Positions 1-10,672 of a stretch of DNA of 64,000 bases are shown piece after piece. Origin of the DNA: Microbacterium sp. XT11 (GTDB lineage Bacteria > Actinomycetota > Actinomycetes > Actinomycetales > Microbacteriaceae). Position numbers and translations under genes: made by a program. The notes under the pieces are model-generated. The model was not told the DNA's origin. It was given only the letters and a program-made list of their open reading frames with translations, and searched no databases. The stretch's first letter is position 1. Each line of letters begins with the position of its first letter. The stretch is taken from the NCBI RefSeq assembly GCF_001513675.1, contig NZ_CP013859.1, forward strand, positions 869,081-933,080, read 5' to 3'.

Positions 1-720
1 GACCGCGTGCTCAAGCAGCGCACGGCTCTGCTCAAGTCGGCGCGTGCCCGCGGCATCCGCGGCGACGCCCTCAGCACCCTCGACGTGTGGGACGACAAGC
101 TCGTGTCACTCGGCTCCGAGATCATCGCGGCACGGCAGCGTCTCGCCGCGGATCTGCAGCAGCCGATGACCGATGCCTACGCCGCCATCGCAGGCGCCGA
201 CCACCGGCCGGAACTGGAGTGGGCGCTTTCAGTGCGGGGCGGCGACCCAGAAGAAGGAGACGACATCGCGGCCGGCGCGGCGTCCGACCGTGAGAACATT
301 GCCGAACTCTTCCGGTCGGCGCTGACGGCGAAGCGCACGCAGGAGCTGGAAAGGGGGCTCACGCTCACCGGGCCCCACCGCGACGACCTGCTCCTGCGGG
401 TGCGCGGACTTCCGGTGAAGGGCTATGCGTCGCACGGCGAGTCGTGGTCGGTCGCTCTCTCGCTCAGACTCGCGTCGGCTGAGCTGCTGCGCAGCGAGTC
501 GCCGGCCGGCGATCCGGTGCTCATCCTCGACGACGTGTTCGCTGAACTCGATGCCGACCGGCGGCAGCGCCTTGCCGGGCTCACCGCGGAGTACGAGCAG
601 GTGGTGGTGACGGCGGCCGTGGAGGAGGATATCCCCGAGGCGCTGCACCGTCACGTCGTGCGCATCACCGCGGGGACGATCAGCGACGAACGACAGCCAG
701 ACGGAGAGGAGCGCGGATGA
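1..720 (+). CDS. recF: RecF, DNA replication/repair ATPase (3' part only)
   Basis: C-terminal 239 residues of RecF; the start lies before the window. RecF is an SMC-like ABC ATPase that loads RecA on gapped DNA with RecO and RecR. The frame is open from base 1 and shows the family landmarks in order: LTGPHRDD near the middle, the ABC signature region ASHGESWSVALSLRLA, and Walker B with D-loop VLILDDVFAELD, followed by a VVVTAA strand and a short variable tail. Its stop overlaps the start of the next gene by ATGA, so the two are translationally coupled. Position directly before dciA, gyrB and gyrA is the standard actinobacterial origin-side order, which supports the identification. What is missing is roughly the first 150 residues, including Walker A. 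Confidence 0.95.
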   Translation, partial: DRVLKQRTALLKSARARGIRGDALSTLDVWDDKLVSLGSEIIAARQRLAADLQQPMTDAYAAIAGADHRPELEWALSVRGGDPEEGDDIAAGAASDRENIAELFRSALTAKRTQELERGLTLTGPHRDDLLLRVRGLPVKGYASHGESWSVALSLRLASAELLRSESPAGDPVLILDDVFAELDADRRQRLAGLTAEYEQVVVTAAVEEDIPEALHRHVVRITAGTISDERQPDGEERG

Positions 721-1229
721 CGGAGATCGCTGAGAACCTCGCCGCCGCGGCATCCGACACTCCCGAGACGATCGCCACGTATCTGCGGCTGCGCGGTCTG
801 CAGCCGAGCGCCAAGAACTGGCGCCGCAAGCGGCGAGTCTCGGTCGACGACGACAACGTGCCGTTCGCACCGGGCCGCGACCCCGGCACCCTGGGCGCCG
901 TGCTCGACAAGCTCACGCGCGACTCCGGATGGGAGACCACCCTGGCGCGCGAGGACCTCGTTCGCCAGTGGGCCGACCTGGCCGGAGCCGACACGGCCAA
1001 GCACTCCGAGCCGGTATCCCTCGAGCGCGGGCTGCTCACCGTGAAATGCGACTCGACCGCGTGGGCGAAGAACCTCCAGTACATGCGAGGGACGATCCTC
1101 ACCGAGATCGGCCGCCGGTATCCCGAGGCCGGCGTGGAGAACCTCCGCTTCATCGGACCCGACGTCCCCTCCTGGAAATGGGGCCCCAGAGTCGTTCCAG
1201 GGCGGGGTCCACGCGATACCTACGGGTAG
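717..1229 (+). CDS. dciA: DciA-family (DUF721) DnaB-helicase loader/regulator
   Basis: 170-residue protein of the DUF721/DciA family, the ancestral replicative-helicase operator used by bacteria that lack DnaC. The recognisable part is the C-terminal half (about residues 60-150): a segment beginning LGAVLDKLTRDSGW, then WADLAGADTAKHSEPVSL and LTVKCDSTAWAKNLQYM, the conserved beta-helix-beta KH-like domain. The N-terminal third is charged (SAKNWRRKRRVS) and probably disordered, as is usual in actinobacterial members. The start is set by the ATGA overlap with the recF stop. Location between recF and gyrB is the conserved one. Function in helicase loading is inferred from the family. Confidence 0.9.
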   Translation: MTEIAENLAAAASDTPETIATYLRLRGLQPSAKNWRRKRRVSVDDDNVPFAPGRDPGTLGAVLDKLTRDSGWETTLAREDLVRQWADLAGADTAKHSEPVSLERGLLTVKCDSTAWAKNLQYMRGTILTEIGRRYPEAGVENLRFIGPDVPSWKWGPRVVPGRGPRDTYG

Positions 1230-1285
1230 GACACCATGCGAGGGGTCTGAAACGCTCAGAGGGCCACACGAGGCCGTACAGCCGC

Positions 1286-1311
1286 ATATCCACACAAAAC
1301 CCCGCTAGAAT
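1286..1311 (+). promoter_or_regulatory. putative gyrB promoter with a DnaA-box-like site
   Basis: TAGAAT at 1306-1311 is a good -10 hexamer 36 bp before the gyrB start; the -35 region is poor. ATATCCACA at 1286-1294 matches the DnaA box TTATCCACA at 8 of 9 positions and would sit in the -35 area. Both are pattern matches; DnaA control of gyrB is only a possibility. Confidence 0.4.
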
Positions 1312-1323
1312 GGGACTTCGTGA

Positions 1324-3402
<2,079 letters not shown>

Positions 3403-3559
3403 TCCCGCCACCACACCGCTGATCTCGGACAACAACACACGCACGCAGGACGGAGGAATCTTCCCGGAATGAGCATCGGGGTGGCGCGCCAGCGTCGGGG
3501 CCCCCGCTCTGCGAATGAAGGGAGGATTCCGGAGTCCGGCAGCATCCGGAGAAGAACAC

Positions 3560-6109
3560 ATGACTGACGAAGAACGCCCCGACATCAACGCGGGTCACGA
3601 GCACGGCCGCATCAACCAGGTCGACCTGCAGGAGGAGATGCAGCGGTCGTACCTCGACTACGCGATGGCGGTCATCGTCGGTCGAGCCCTCCCCGACGTG
3701 CGCGACGGTCTCAAGCCCGTGCACCGTCGTGTGATCTACGGCATGTACGACGGCGGATTCCGCCCCGACAAGTCGTTCTCGAAGTGCGCCCGCGTCGTGG
3801 GTGAGGTCATGGGTCAGTACCACCCGCACGGCGACTCGGCGATCTACGACACCCTCGTCCGCCTCGTGCAGCCGTGGTCGCTGCGCTACCCGCTCGCGCT
3901 CGGACAGGGGAACTTCGGGTCTCCTGGCAACATGGGCGCCGCAGCCCCGCGGTACACCGAGACGAAGATGGCCCCGCTCGCGCTCGAGATGGTGCGCGAC
4001 ATCGAAGAGGACACCGTCGACTTCTCGCCGAACTACGACGGCCAGACCCAGGAACCCGACGTCCTTCCGTCGCGTTTCCCGAACCTCCTCGTCAACGGAT
4101 CGATCGGCATCGCGGTCGGCATGGCGACGAATATCCCGCCGCACAACCTCCGCGAGGTGGCCGAGGCAGCGCTGTGGGCCCTCGACAACCCGGGGATCTC
4201 CCGCGAGGAACTGCTCGACGGACTCATCCAGCGCATTCCCGGGCCGGACTTCCCGACGGGCGCGCAGATCCTCGGCACCAAGGGCATCCACGAGGCCTAC
4301 CGCACCGGTCGCGGCTCGATCACGATGCGCGCCGTGGTCAACGTCGAGGAGATCCAGGGCCGCACCTGCCTCGTGATCACCGAGCTGCCGTATCAGGTGA
4401 ACCCCGACAACGTCGCGGTGAAGATCGGTGACCTCGCTCGCGAGGGCAAGATCACGGGCATCGCCGACATCCGTGACGAGTCGTCCGACCGCACTGGCCA
4501 GCGTCTCGTCGTGGTGCTGAAGCGGGATGCCGTCGCGAAGGTCGTGCTGAACAACCTGTACAAGCACACGCAGCTGCAGGAGAACTTCGGCGCGAACATG
4601 CTCGCGATCGTCGACGGCGTGCCCCGCACGCTCGCGATCGACGGTTTCGTGTCGCACTGGATCTCCCACCAGCTCGACGTCATCGTGCGCCGCACGCGGT
4701 TCCGTCTCGCCAAGGCCGAGGCCCGCATGCACATCCTGCGCGGCTACCTCAAGGCGCTCGACGCGCTCGACGAGGTCATCGCGCTCATCCGCCGATCGCC
4801 TACGGTCGACGACGCGCGCGAGGGACTGAAGAAGCTCCTCGACATCGACAACGACCAGGCCGACGCGATCCTGCAGATGCAGCTGCGCCGGCTGGCCGCC
4901 CTCGAACGACAGAAGATCATCGACGAGGCCGAAGAACTCGAGGCGCAGATCGCGGAGTACAAGGCGATCCTCGCCGATGAGATGCTGCAGCGCGGCATCA
5001 TCCGCGAGGAGCTGACCGGCATCGTCGAGCGCTTCGGTGACGAGCGCCGCACGCACATCCTGCATGGATTCGACGGCGACGTGTCGATGGAGGACCTCAT
5101 CGCCGAAGAGGAGATGGTGGTCACCGTCACGCGCGAGGGGTACATCAAGCGCACCCGCAGCGACAACTACCGCTCCCAGCACCGCGGCGGAAAGGGCGTC
5201 AAGGGCGCCCAGCTGCGGGCGGACGACATCGTCGAGCACTTCTTCGTCACGACGACGCATCACTGGCTCCTGTTCTTCACCGACAAGGGGCGGGTGTACC
5301 GCGCGAAGACCTATGAGGTCCCTGAGGCCGGACGCGACGCGAAGGGCACGCACGTCGCGAACCTGCTCGCCCTCCAGCCCGACGAGAAGATCGCGCAGAT
5401 CCTCGACATCCGCGACTACGGCGTCGCCGAGTACCTGGTGCTCGCGACGCGCGACGGACTCGTCAAGAAGACGCGGCTCGACAGCTACGACACCAACCGA
5501 CAGGGCGGCGTCATCGCCATCCGGCTCAACGACGGCGACGAGCTGGTCTCCGCCCTCATGGTGAACCCGGAGGACGACATCCTGCTCATCAGCCGCAAGG
5601 GCATGTCGGTGCGCTTCAGCGCGACCGACGACGCTCTTCGGCCGATGGGTCGCGCGACCGCCGGCGTCAAGGGCATGAAGTTCCGCGAGGGCGACAGCCT
5701 GCTTTCGGCATCCGTCGCAGCCCCCGGCCAGTTCGTGTTCGTAGTGACCGACGGAGGGTACGCGAAGCGCACCGCCGTCGAGGAGTACCGCGTTCAGGGA
5801 CGCGGCGGATACGGCATCAAGGTGGCCAAGTTGAACGACGATCGGGGCACCCTCGCGGGTGGTCTCATGGTCGCCGAGGACGACGAGGTCTTGGTGGTTC
5901 TGTCCAGCGGCAAGGTGGTACGCTCTGCCGTGGCCGAGGTGCCCGCCAAGGGCCGCGACACCATGGGTGTCGTGTTCGCCCGGACCACAGACGCAGACCG
6001 CATCCTCGCGATCGCCCGCAACGGCGAGCGAGGGCTCGGTGAAGACGACGCGTCGGCGGATGCCGAATCCGAGGCCCGCGAGACAGACACCCCTGAGGAA
6101 ACCGCATGA
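3560..6109 (+). CDS. gyrA: DNA gyrase subunit A
   Basis: 849-residue DNA-cleaving subunit of gyrase. The start chosen is the ATG preceded by GGAGAAG five bases upstream; an in-frame ATG 45 bp earlier lacks that support. The winged-helix breakage-reunion domain contains the catalytic Tyr132 (APRYTETKM) and the quinolone-resistance region [10 protein letters not shown] at residues 88-97, with Ser93 and Asp97 (the E. coli Ser83/Asp87 positions) in their wild-type state. The C-terminal domain is a six-bladed beta-pinwheel; its GyrA-box-like segment [10 protein letters not shown] lies near residue 540. The acidic tail (residues about 820-849) is a variable regulatory extension. Its stop overlaps the next start by ATGA. 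Confidence 0.98.
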   Translation: MTDEERPDINAGHEHGRINQVDLQEEMQRSYLDYAMAVIVGRALPDVRDGLKPVHRRVIYGMYDGGFRPDKSFSKCARVVGEVMGQYHPHGDSAIYDTLVRLVQPWSLRYPLALGQGNFGSPGNMGAAAPRYTETKMAPLALEMVRDIEEDTVDFSPNYDGQTQEPDVLPSRFPNLLVNGSIGIAVGMATNIPPHNLREVAEAALWALDNPGISREELLDGLIQRIPGPDFPTGAQILGTKGIHEAYRTGRGSITMRAVVNVEEIQGRTCLVITELPYQVNPDNVAVKIGDLAREGKITGIADIRDESSDRTGQRLVVVLKRDAVAKVVLNNLYKHTQLQENFGANMLAIVDGVPRTLAIDGFVSHWISHQLDVIVRRTRFRLAKAEARMHILRGYLKALDALDEVIALIRRSPTVDDAREGLKKLLDIDNDQADAILQMQLRRLAALERQKIIDEAEELEAQIAEYKAILADEMLQRGIIREELTGIVERFGDERRTHILHGFDGDVSMEDLIAEEEMVVTVTREGYIKRTRSDNYRSQHRGGKGVKGAQLRADDIVEHFFVTTTHHWLLFFTDKGRVYRAKTYEVPEAGRDAKGTHVANLLALQPDEKIAQILDIRDYGVAEYLVLATRDGLVKKTRLDSYDTNRQGGVIAIRLNDGDELVSALMVNPEDDILLISRKGMSVRFSATDDALRPMGRATAGVKGMKFREGDSLLSASVAAPGQFVFVVTDGGYAKRTAVEEYRVQGRGGYGIKVAKLNDDRGTLAGGLMVAEDDEVLVVLSSGKVVRSAVAEVPAKGRDTMGVVFARTTDADRILAIARNGERGLGEDDASADAESEARETDTPEETA

Positions 6110-6510
6110 GCACAGTAGCCGACAAGCTGGCGAAGAAGTCCACGCGCAAGACCACCGGCAAGCAGGTGCGTCTGCGTCTGGTGTACGTGGACTTCTGGTC
6201 GGCCGTGAAGCTCTCGTTCCTGGGGGCGGTCGCGCTCGCCGTCGTCACGATGGTGTCGTTCTTCCTCATCTACCTCGTGCTGCAGGCCACCGGCATCCTT
6301 GCCCAGGCCGACGACTTCGTCGGCAGCTTCACCGACGGCTCGGTGCGGCTGTCGGAGGTCGCGGGTCTCCCGCAGGTCATGGCCTTCGCGGCGGTCGTCT
6401 CGATCCTGAACCTCATCGTGTTCACGGTCCTCGGCGCCGTGGTGGCCGGGATCTACAACCTCGCTGTGAAGGTCACGGGAGGGCTGCTCATCGGCTTCAT
6501 GTCGAACTGA
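6106..6510 (+). CDS. DUF3566 small transmembrane protein downstream of gyrA
   Basis: 134-residue membrane protein with a basic N-terminus ([23 protein letters not shown]) and two hydrophobic helices at about residues 38-60 and 87-115. This matches DUF3566, the family encoded immediately after gyrA across actinobacteria (the position of Rv0007 in Mycobacterium tuberculosis). Its role is unknown; a link to cell division or envelope has been suggested from conservation only. It is coupled to gyrA through an ATGA overlap and followed by a strong hairpin, so it is the last gene of the gyrase transcript. The N-terminal Pro/Ala-rich domain seen in mycobacterial members is absent here. Confidence 0.85.
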   Translation: MSTVADKLAKKSTRKTTGKQVRLRLVYVDFWSAVKLSFLGAVALAVVTMVSFFLIYLVLQATGILAQADDFVGSFTDGSVRLSEVAGLPQVMAFAAVVSILNLIVFTVLGAVVAGIYNLAVKVTGGLLIGFMSN

Positions 6511-6535
6511 TCCTTCGTCGGGCTCAGGAACGGAA

Positions 6536-6565
6536 AGAGGGCGGATGCTGCGGCATCCGCCCTCT
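6536..6565. terminator. bidirectional hairpin terminator
   Basis: Perfect 13-bp stem (6536-6548 with 6553-6565, arm AGAGGGCGGATGC) and a 4-nt loop, placed between two convergent genes. There is no long T run, which is common in high-GC actinobacteria. It could end both the gyrase-operon transcript and the VIT1-type gene on the other strand. Confidence 0.75.
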
Positions 6566-6578
6566 GTCGTCGACGGCG

Positions 6579-7289
6579 TCAGACGACGCCAGTGGTTCCC
6601 AGCAGTGTGCCGATGAGCCAGGTGGCGAACAGCGCGAGCGCTCCTCCGATCACGAGCCGGACGGATGCGCGGATGACGGGCGATCCGCCGATGCGTGCCG
6701 AGATCGCGCCGGTCGCGGCGAGGGCGACGAGCACGGCGACGAAGGTGACGGGTACGCGCCACTCCGGCGGTGGCAGCAGGATCGCGATGAGCGGCAACAG
6801 CGCACCGAGCGTGAAGGCGACGGCGGAGGAGATCGCCGCGTGCCACGGGTTGACGAGGTCGTCCTGATCGATGCCGAGCTCGACCTCGAGGTGTGCGGAG
6901 AGGGCGTCGTGGGCGGTGAGTTCCTCCGCCACCTTACGCGCGGTCTCGTCGGTGAGCCCGCGCTCACGGTAGAGCGCGGTGAGCTCGGCGAGCTCCGCCT
7001 CGGGCATGGTGCGCAGCTCCTCGCGCTCTTTGGCGATGAGCGAGCGCTCGCTGTCGCGCTGGCTGCTCACCGAGACGTACTCGCCCAGGGCCATCGAGAT
7101 GGCACCGCCGACGAGGCCGGCGATGCCCGCGGTGAGCAGGGCGGCGTTGTCGGTGGTCGCCCCCGCTACGCCCACGACCAGCGACGCGACGGACACGATG
7201 CCGTCGTTCGCGCCGAGAACTCCGGCGCGCAGCCAGTTCAACCGCTGCCCGAGACCTGTTCCGTGCGGTTCGTTTTCGTGCATCGTCAT
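6579..7289 (-). CDS. VIT1/CCC1-type transporter (iron/manganese)
   Basis: 236-residue integral membrane protein of the VIT1/CCC1 family, which moves Fe(II) or Mn(II) out of the cytosol in exchange for protons. The first conserved helix carries the family signature NWLRAGVLGANDGIVSVASL, followed by GGAISMALGEYVSVSSQRDSE (the amphipathic helix leading to the metal-binding loop). The central hydrophilic domain is Glu-rich (EREELRTMPEAELAEL) as in VIT1, where Glu residues bind cytosolic metal. Two more helix pairs complete a five-helix fold. The start is the ATG giving MTMHENEPHG; the frame is open about 80 codons further upstream, but that extension is not protein-like. It lies in the block inserted between the DUF3566 gene and the tRNAs. 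Confidence 0.85.
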   Translation of the reverse strand: MTMHENEPHGTGLGQRLNWLRAGVLGANDGIVSVASLVVGVAGATTDNAALLTAGIAGLVGGAISMALGEYVSVSSQRDSERSLIAKEREELRTMPEAELAELTALYRERGLTDETARKVAEELTAHDALSAHLEVELGIDQDDLVNPWHAAISSAVAFTLGALLPLIAILLPPPEWRVPVTFVAVLVALAATGAISARIGGSPVIRASVRLVIGGALALFATWLIGTLLGTTGVV

Positions 7290-7395
7290 GACGACAGTGA
7301 ACCAGACACGGGTGCGGCAGGACGGGTATGAGGGTAGGGAAAACCCGAAGGCAGGTGTCCGGATGTCTCGGTGTCGGCGCCGTGCGGGGCCACCG

Positions 7396-7401
7396 TACCG
7401 T
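7396..7401 (+). promoter_or_regulatory. -10 box for a leaderless histidine-kinase transcript
   Basis: TACCGT ends 6 bp before the ATG of the histidine kinase gene and no ribosome-binding site is visible. This is the arrangement of leaderless actinobacterial mRNAs, with transcription starting at or next to the A of the ATG. Confidence 0.4.
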
Positions 7402-7407
7402 GGGGCT

Positions 7408-8694
7408 ATGACCACACAGACTGCGACCACCCCCGCGGCGGCCACGGCGAAACCGCCGCTGAGGATCCTGCTTACGGTTCTCGAACTGGCCGGACTCGGC
7501 GTGCTCGGGGCCGGCATCCTCGCCATGCTCACCGGACTGTTCGGCGCGGGGCTCGGTCTCCTCTTCGCGTTCGGGATCGGCGCCGTCTTCCTCGTCGGCC
7601 TCGTGTACGCCCTGTTCGGCCTCGGCTGGTTCGAGGTGGCACGCGTCGATGCCCTCTACGGAGTGCGGATCGCTCCGCTCCGGTGGCGTCCGCGCGACCG
7701 TCCGGGATTCGCCGGGTGGCTGCGTTCGCTCGGCCGGCAGAGCATCGACGGCCGCATGTGGCGTGCGCTCGCGAACTTCGCGCTCGCCTGCATCGGCGGC
7801 GCCGTGGTGCTTCGGCTGTTCTGGAGCCTCGTGTGGTCGGCGGTCATCTCGTTCGCACCTCTTGTGACCGAGGGCGCCGTCGACGGACCGTTGGGCAGCT
7901 CGGTCGCCGTGGCGTGGGCTCCTCTCGTCGGCATCCTCGGGGTGGCGGTCAGTGCCGCCGGCATCGTCGGCATCGCCCTTCTGCACCGCTTGCTGTCGCT
8001 CGCCATCGTCGTGCCCAGCCGAGAGGCCGAGCTCACCGAGGCCGTGCGGGCGACGACCGCACAGCGCGAAGGGGCGGTGCGCGCGGCCGACGTCGAGCGC
8101 ACCCGCATCGAGCGCGACCTGCACGACGGCGTCCAGCCCCGGCTGGTGTCGGTCGGCATGACCCTCGGGCTCGCCCAGCAGAAGATCGACGACGACCCCG
8201 CCGCGGCGAAGGAGCTCATCGCCGAAGCGCACACGTCCACGAAGGCCGCGATCACCGAACTGCGGCAGCTCGCCCGCGGCATCCACGCCTCGGTGCTCGA
8301 CGACCGGGGGCTCGACGCCGCGCTGTCGGCTCTCGCCGGCCGCTCGCACATCCCGGTGAGCCTCGACGTCCGCATGGACCCCTCGTCGGGCTCCGGGGCC
8401 GCACGGGTGAGCAGGGATGCGGAGGCCGCTGTGTACTTCGCGATCGCCGAGTCGCTGACGAACGCCGCGAAGCACTCGCGGGCCAGTGAGGCCAGGGTCG
8501 TCGTGCGGCTGCGTGAGGGGAACACCCTCTGGGCCAGGGTCGAGGACAACGGCATGGGCGGTGCGCAGGTGCAGCCAGGCGGAGGACTCGACGGCATCGC
8601 GAACCGCATCCTGGCCGCGGGCGGCACGTTCCGCCTCGACAGCCCGCTCGGCGGACCGACCAGCCTGGAGGTGAGCGTGCCATGCGCATCCTGA
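7408..8694 (+). CDS. sensor histidine kinase (HisKA_3 type)
   Basis: 428-residue membrane sensor kinase. The N-terminal 210 residues form two helix pairs (LLTVLELAGLGVLGAGILAM region and a second hydrophobic block around residues 110-205), typical of a sensor embedded in the membrane rather than one with an extracellular domain. The HisKA_3 dimerisation segment has the phospho-acceptor His in ERDLHDGVQPRL, and the HATPase_c domain follows with the N box AIAESLTNAAKHS and G box VEDNGMGG. It overlaps the partner regulator by 13 bp. The stimulus is unknown; the third gene of the operon encodes a membrane-anchored DUF4097-like beta protein, which recalls envelope-stress systems, but this is inference. 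Confidence 0.9.
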   Translation: MTTQTATTPAAATAKPPLRILLTVLELAGLGVLGAGILAMLTGLFGAGLGLLFAFGIGAVFLVGLVYALFGLGWFEVARVDALYGVRIAPLRWRPRDRPGFAGWLRSLGRQSIDGRMWRALANFALACIGGAVVLRLFWSLVWSAVISFAPLVTEGAVDGPLGSSVAVAWAPLVGILGVAVSAAGIVGIALLHRLLSLAIVVPSREAELTEAVRATTAQREGAVRAADVERTRIERDLHDGVQPRLVSVGMTLGLAQQKIDDDPAAAKELIAEAHTSTKAAITELRQLARGIHASVLDDRGLDAALSALAGRSHIPVSLDVRMDPSSGSGAARVSRDAEAAVYFAIAESLTNAAKHSRASEARVVVRLREGNTLWARVEDNGMGGAQVQPGGGLDGIANRILAAGGTFRLDSPLGGPTSLEVSVPCAS

Positions 8695-9368
8695 TCTGCG
8701 AGGACTCCGTCCTCCTGCGCGAAGGACTCGTGCGGCTGCTCGAAGACGCCGGACACGAGGTCGTGGCGGCTCTGCCCGACACCGCGGGGCTCACGGATGC
8801 CGTGACCGAGGCGTCGCCCGAACTCTGCATCCTCGACGTCCGTCTTCCGCCGACCTTCACCGACGAGGGCATCCGCGCGGCGCTCGCGCTGCGGGCCGCC
8901 GACCCGTCGCTTCCCCTGCTCGTGCTCTCGCAGTACGTGGAGGAGCGCTACGCGTCGGACCTCATCGCAGCGCAGGGCGGACCGCTCGGATACCTGCTCA
9001 AAGACCGGGTCGCCGACGTGGCGGAGTTCCTCGCGTCGGTGCAGCGCATCCACGAGGGGGCGACCGTGCTCGACCCCGAGGTCGTCGCGCAGCTGCTCAC
9101 CCGCCGCAACCGTGACGACCGCATGCTGCGGCTCACCGAGCGGGAGCGCACCGTGCTCGCGCTGATCGCCGAGGGCAAGTCGAACCAGGCGATCGCCGCG
9201 CTGCTCTTCGTGTCTGAGGCCAGCGTCGAGAAGCACATCACGTCGATCTTCCAGAAACTGGGCCTCGAGCCGGACGAGTCGGGCAACCGGCGCGTGCTCG
9301 CAGCCCTCGCCCACATCGAGAACACCGGCGGGACACCCGCCACCGGCCAGACAGGAGCCGCACGATGA
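8682..9368 (+). CDS. LuxR/NarL-family response regulator
   Basis: 228-residue response regulator paired with the preceding kinase. The receiver domain has the acidic pair in LICEDSVLLREG and the phospho-acceptor Asp in CILDVRLPP (about residue 50); the linker is followed by a LuxR-type helix-turn-helix with LTERERTVLALIAEGKSNQAIA and VEKHITSIFQKLGL. The receiver lacks obvious defects. The gene starts inside the kinase 3' end and overlaps the next gene by ATGA, so the three are one operon. Expected to dimerise and bind promoter DNA when phosphorylated; target genes probably include its own operon. Confidence 0.92.
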   Translation: MRILICEDSVLLREGLVRLLEDAGHEVVAALPDTAGLTDAVTEASPELCILDVRLPPTFTDEGIRAALALRAADPSLPLLVLSQYVEERYASDLIAAQGGPLGYLLKDRVADVAEFLASVQRIHEGATVLDPEVVAQLLTRRNRDDRMLRLTERERTVLALIAEGKSNQAIAALLFVSEASVEKHITSIFQKLGLEPDESGNRRVLAALAHIENTGGTPATGQTGAAR

Positions 9369-10240
9369 GCACCTACCAGCACCCCATGACTCCCCCGCCC
9401 GCCCCGGTTCCACAGCCGGTCGCTCCCGCGGCGTCCGGACCGCAACCGCCGCGTCCAGGTCGGGCGACGTGGATCACCGTGACCACGGCCGTGATCGGCG
9501 GACTCTCGCTCGCTGTCGCAGGCACGACCGCCGCCTTCGCGGCATCCGGTGATCTGTCTCGCGGCGAGTCCGTGCAGCGGATCGACGCCACGGGAGCCGA
9601 AGGGGTCGACCTCGATGCCAGTGCCAGCGAGGTGCGCGTCGTGTTCGGCGATGTCGACGAGGCGGAGCTGTCGGTGCGCGGAGACGGCGCCGGCGCATGG
9701 ACCCTCGACCGGCACGACGACGAGATCGTCGTGCGCAGCCCCGACACCGTGTTCGGATGGTGGTTCGGACGCTGGTTCGACGACGAGCGCTCGGTGGTGC
9801 TCACTCTTCCGCGCGAGCTGGAGGGCATCGACGGGTCCTTCGTGCTGAACGCAGGCAGCCTCGACGTGTCGGGCGAGTACGGCGAGCTGGATCTGGAGGT
9901 CGCGGCGGGCGGACTCGTGGTCGACGGGTCGGCGACGTCGCTCGACGCCGATGTCAGCGCCGGTCGTGCCGACGTCACGCTCGACGGAGTGCAGGAGGCG
10001 GAGCTGACCGTGTCGGCCGGCGATCTGCGTGTCGAGCTCACGGGAACAGCGCCGCGCGAGACGTCCATCGAGGCGAGCGCCGGCAGCGCCGAGATCACAC
10101 TCCCCGACGACGGCTACGTCATCACTCAGGAAGTGAGCGGGGGCACCCTCGACAACAGGCTCGGGCAGTCCGCGGGTGCGCGCAACTCGATCGATGTGAC
10201 CCTGACTGCGGGCGAGGTCGCGCTGCGTCCGGGCAGCTGA
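9365..10240 (+). CDS. membrane-anchored DUF4097-like beta-repeat protein
   Basis: 291-residue protein with a Pro-rich cytosolic N-terminus (about 38 residues), a single hydrophobic segment (ITVTTAVIGGLSLAVAGTTAAFA) and an external region of short repeating beta strands such as VVLTLPRELEGIDGSF, ELDLEVAAGGLVVDGSA and AELTVSAGDLRVELTG. That pattern is the DUF4097/putative-adhesin beta-helix. It is the last gene of a three-gene operon with the two-component system, start set by ATGA overlap. Similar proteins sit beside LiaRS-type systems and may act as sensor partner or effector; no direct evidence here. A hairpin follows 6 bp after the stop. Confidence 0.8.
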   Translation: MSTYQHPMTPPPAPVPQPVAPAASGPQPPRPGRATWITVTTAVIGGLSLAVAGTTAAFAASGDLSRGESVQRIDATGAEGVDLDASASEVRVVFGDVDEAELSVRGDGAGAWTLDRHDDEIVVRSPDTVFGWWFGRWFDDERSVVLTLPRELEGIDGSFVLNAGSLDVSGEYGELDLEVAAGGLVVDGSATSLDADVSAGRADVTLDGVQEAELTVSAGDLRVELTGTAPRETSIEASAGSAEITLPDDGYVITQEVSGGTLDNRLGQSAGARNSIDVTLTAGEVALRPGS

Positions 10241-10246
10241 TCGAGA

Positions 10247-10288
10247 GGCTCGACGGCGGTCTTCCTCCCTGTACGACGCCGTCGAGCC
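10247..10288 (+). terminator. hairpin terminator after the two-component operon
   Basis: Eleven-base perfect arms (10247-10257 and 10278-10288, GGCTCGACGGC) around a 20-nt loop containing a pyrimidine-rich stretch, 6 bp downstream of the DUF4097-like gene. No T tract. Confidence 0.6.
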
Positions 10289-10306
10289 GCCGGCTCTCCG
10301 GCTCGA

Positions 10307-10336
10307 TTCGGAATTTGCGGAATCTTCCGGTAAAGT
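10307..10336 (+). promoter_or_regulatory. putative promoter of the tRNA-Ile / tRNA-Ala transcript
   Basis: TTCGGA at 10307-10312 and TAAAGT at 10331-10336, separated by 18 bp; the -10 box ends 13 bp before the mature tRNA-Ile 5' end. The surroundings are locally AT-richer than the neighbouring genes. Confidence 0.45.
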
Positions 10337-10349
10337 CTTGGAGGTTGAC

Positions 10350-10423
10350 GGGGCTATAGCTCAGGCGGTTAGAGCGCTTCACTGATAATGAAGAGGTCCC
10401 AGGTTCAAGTCCTGGTAGCCCCA
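10350..10423 (+). tRNA. tRNA-Ile (GAT)
   Basis: 74-nt cloverleaf: acceptor GGGGCTA pairs with TAGCCCC, D-arm AGCTCAGGCGGTTAGAGC, anticodon stem CTTCA/TGAAG with loop CTGATAA giving anticodon GAT, T-arm GGTTCAAGTCC. The 3' CCA is encoded (10424-10426). Confidence 0.97.
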
Positions 10424-10448
10424 CCATGCAACTCAAGAAATCCCCTAC

Positions 10449-10521
10449 GGGGCCTTAGCTCAGTTGGTAGAGCGCCTGCTTTGCAAGCAGGATGTCAGGA
10501 GTTCGAATCTCCTAGGCTCCA
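10449..10521 (+). tRNA. tRNA-Ala (TGC)
   Basis: 73-nt cloverleaf: acceptor GGGGCCT pairs with AGGCTCC (one G-U), D-arm AGCTCAGTTGGTAGAGC, anticodon stem CCTGC/GCAGG with loop TTTGCAA giving TGC, T-arm GTTCGAATC. CCA is not fully encoded (ACAAAG follows). It lies 25 bp after tRNA-Ile and probably shares its transcript. Confidence 0.97.
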
Positions 10522-10636
10522 CAAAGATGCGTGAAGGCTCCCGAGCGTCGGCACGGGGGCCTTCTCGCATGTCTCGGCTGAGTGATTCGGGGAGCCCTGA
10601 AGCGCAGCGTAAGGGCGGAGTCTCCTAGGCTCCACA
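10508..10636 (+). repeat. direct repeat of the tRNA-Ala 3' end
   Basis: TCTCCTAGGCTCCACA occurs at 10508-10523, inside the T-arm/acceptor of tRNA-Ala, and again at 10621-10636. The 97 bp between copies contain the tRNA terminator and no gene. Integrating elements often leave such a copy of a tRNA 3' end as an attachment site; here no integrase is nearby, so it would be a scar. Confidence 0.6.
10533..10564 (+). terminator. terminator of the tRNA transcript
   Basis: Eleven-base stem (GAAGGCTCCCG with CGGGGGCCTTC, one wobble pair) and a 10-nt loop, starting 12 bp after tRNA-Ala. Confidence 0.7.
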
Positions 10637-10672
10637 GACCTCTGGCGCCGATGCGCCCCGCATCCCCGTCGT

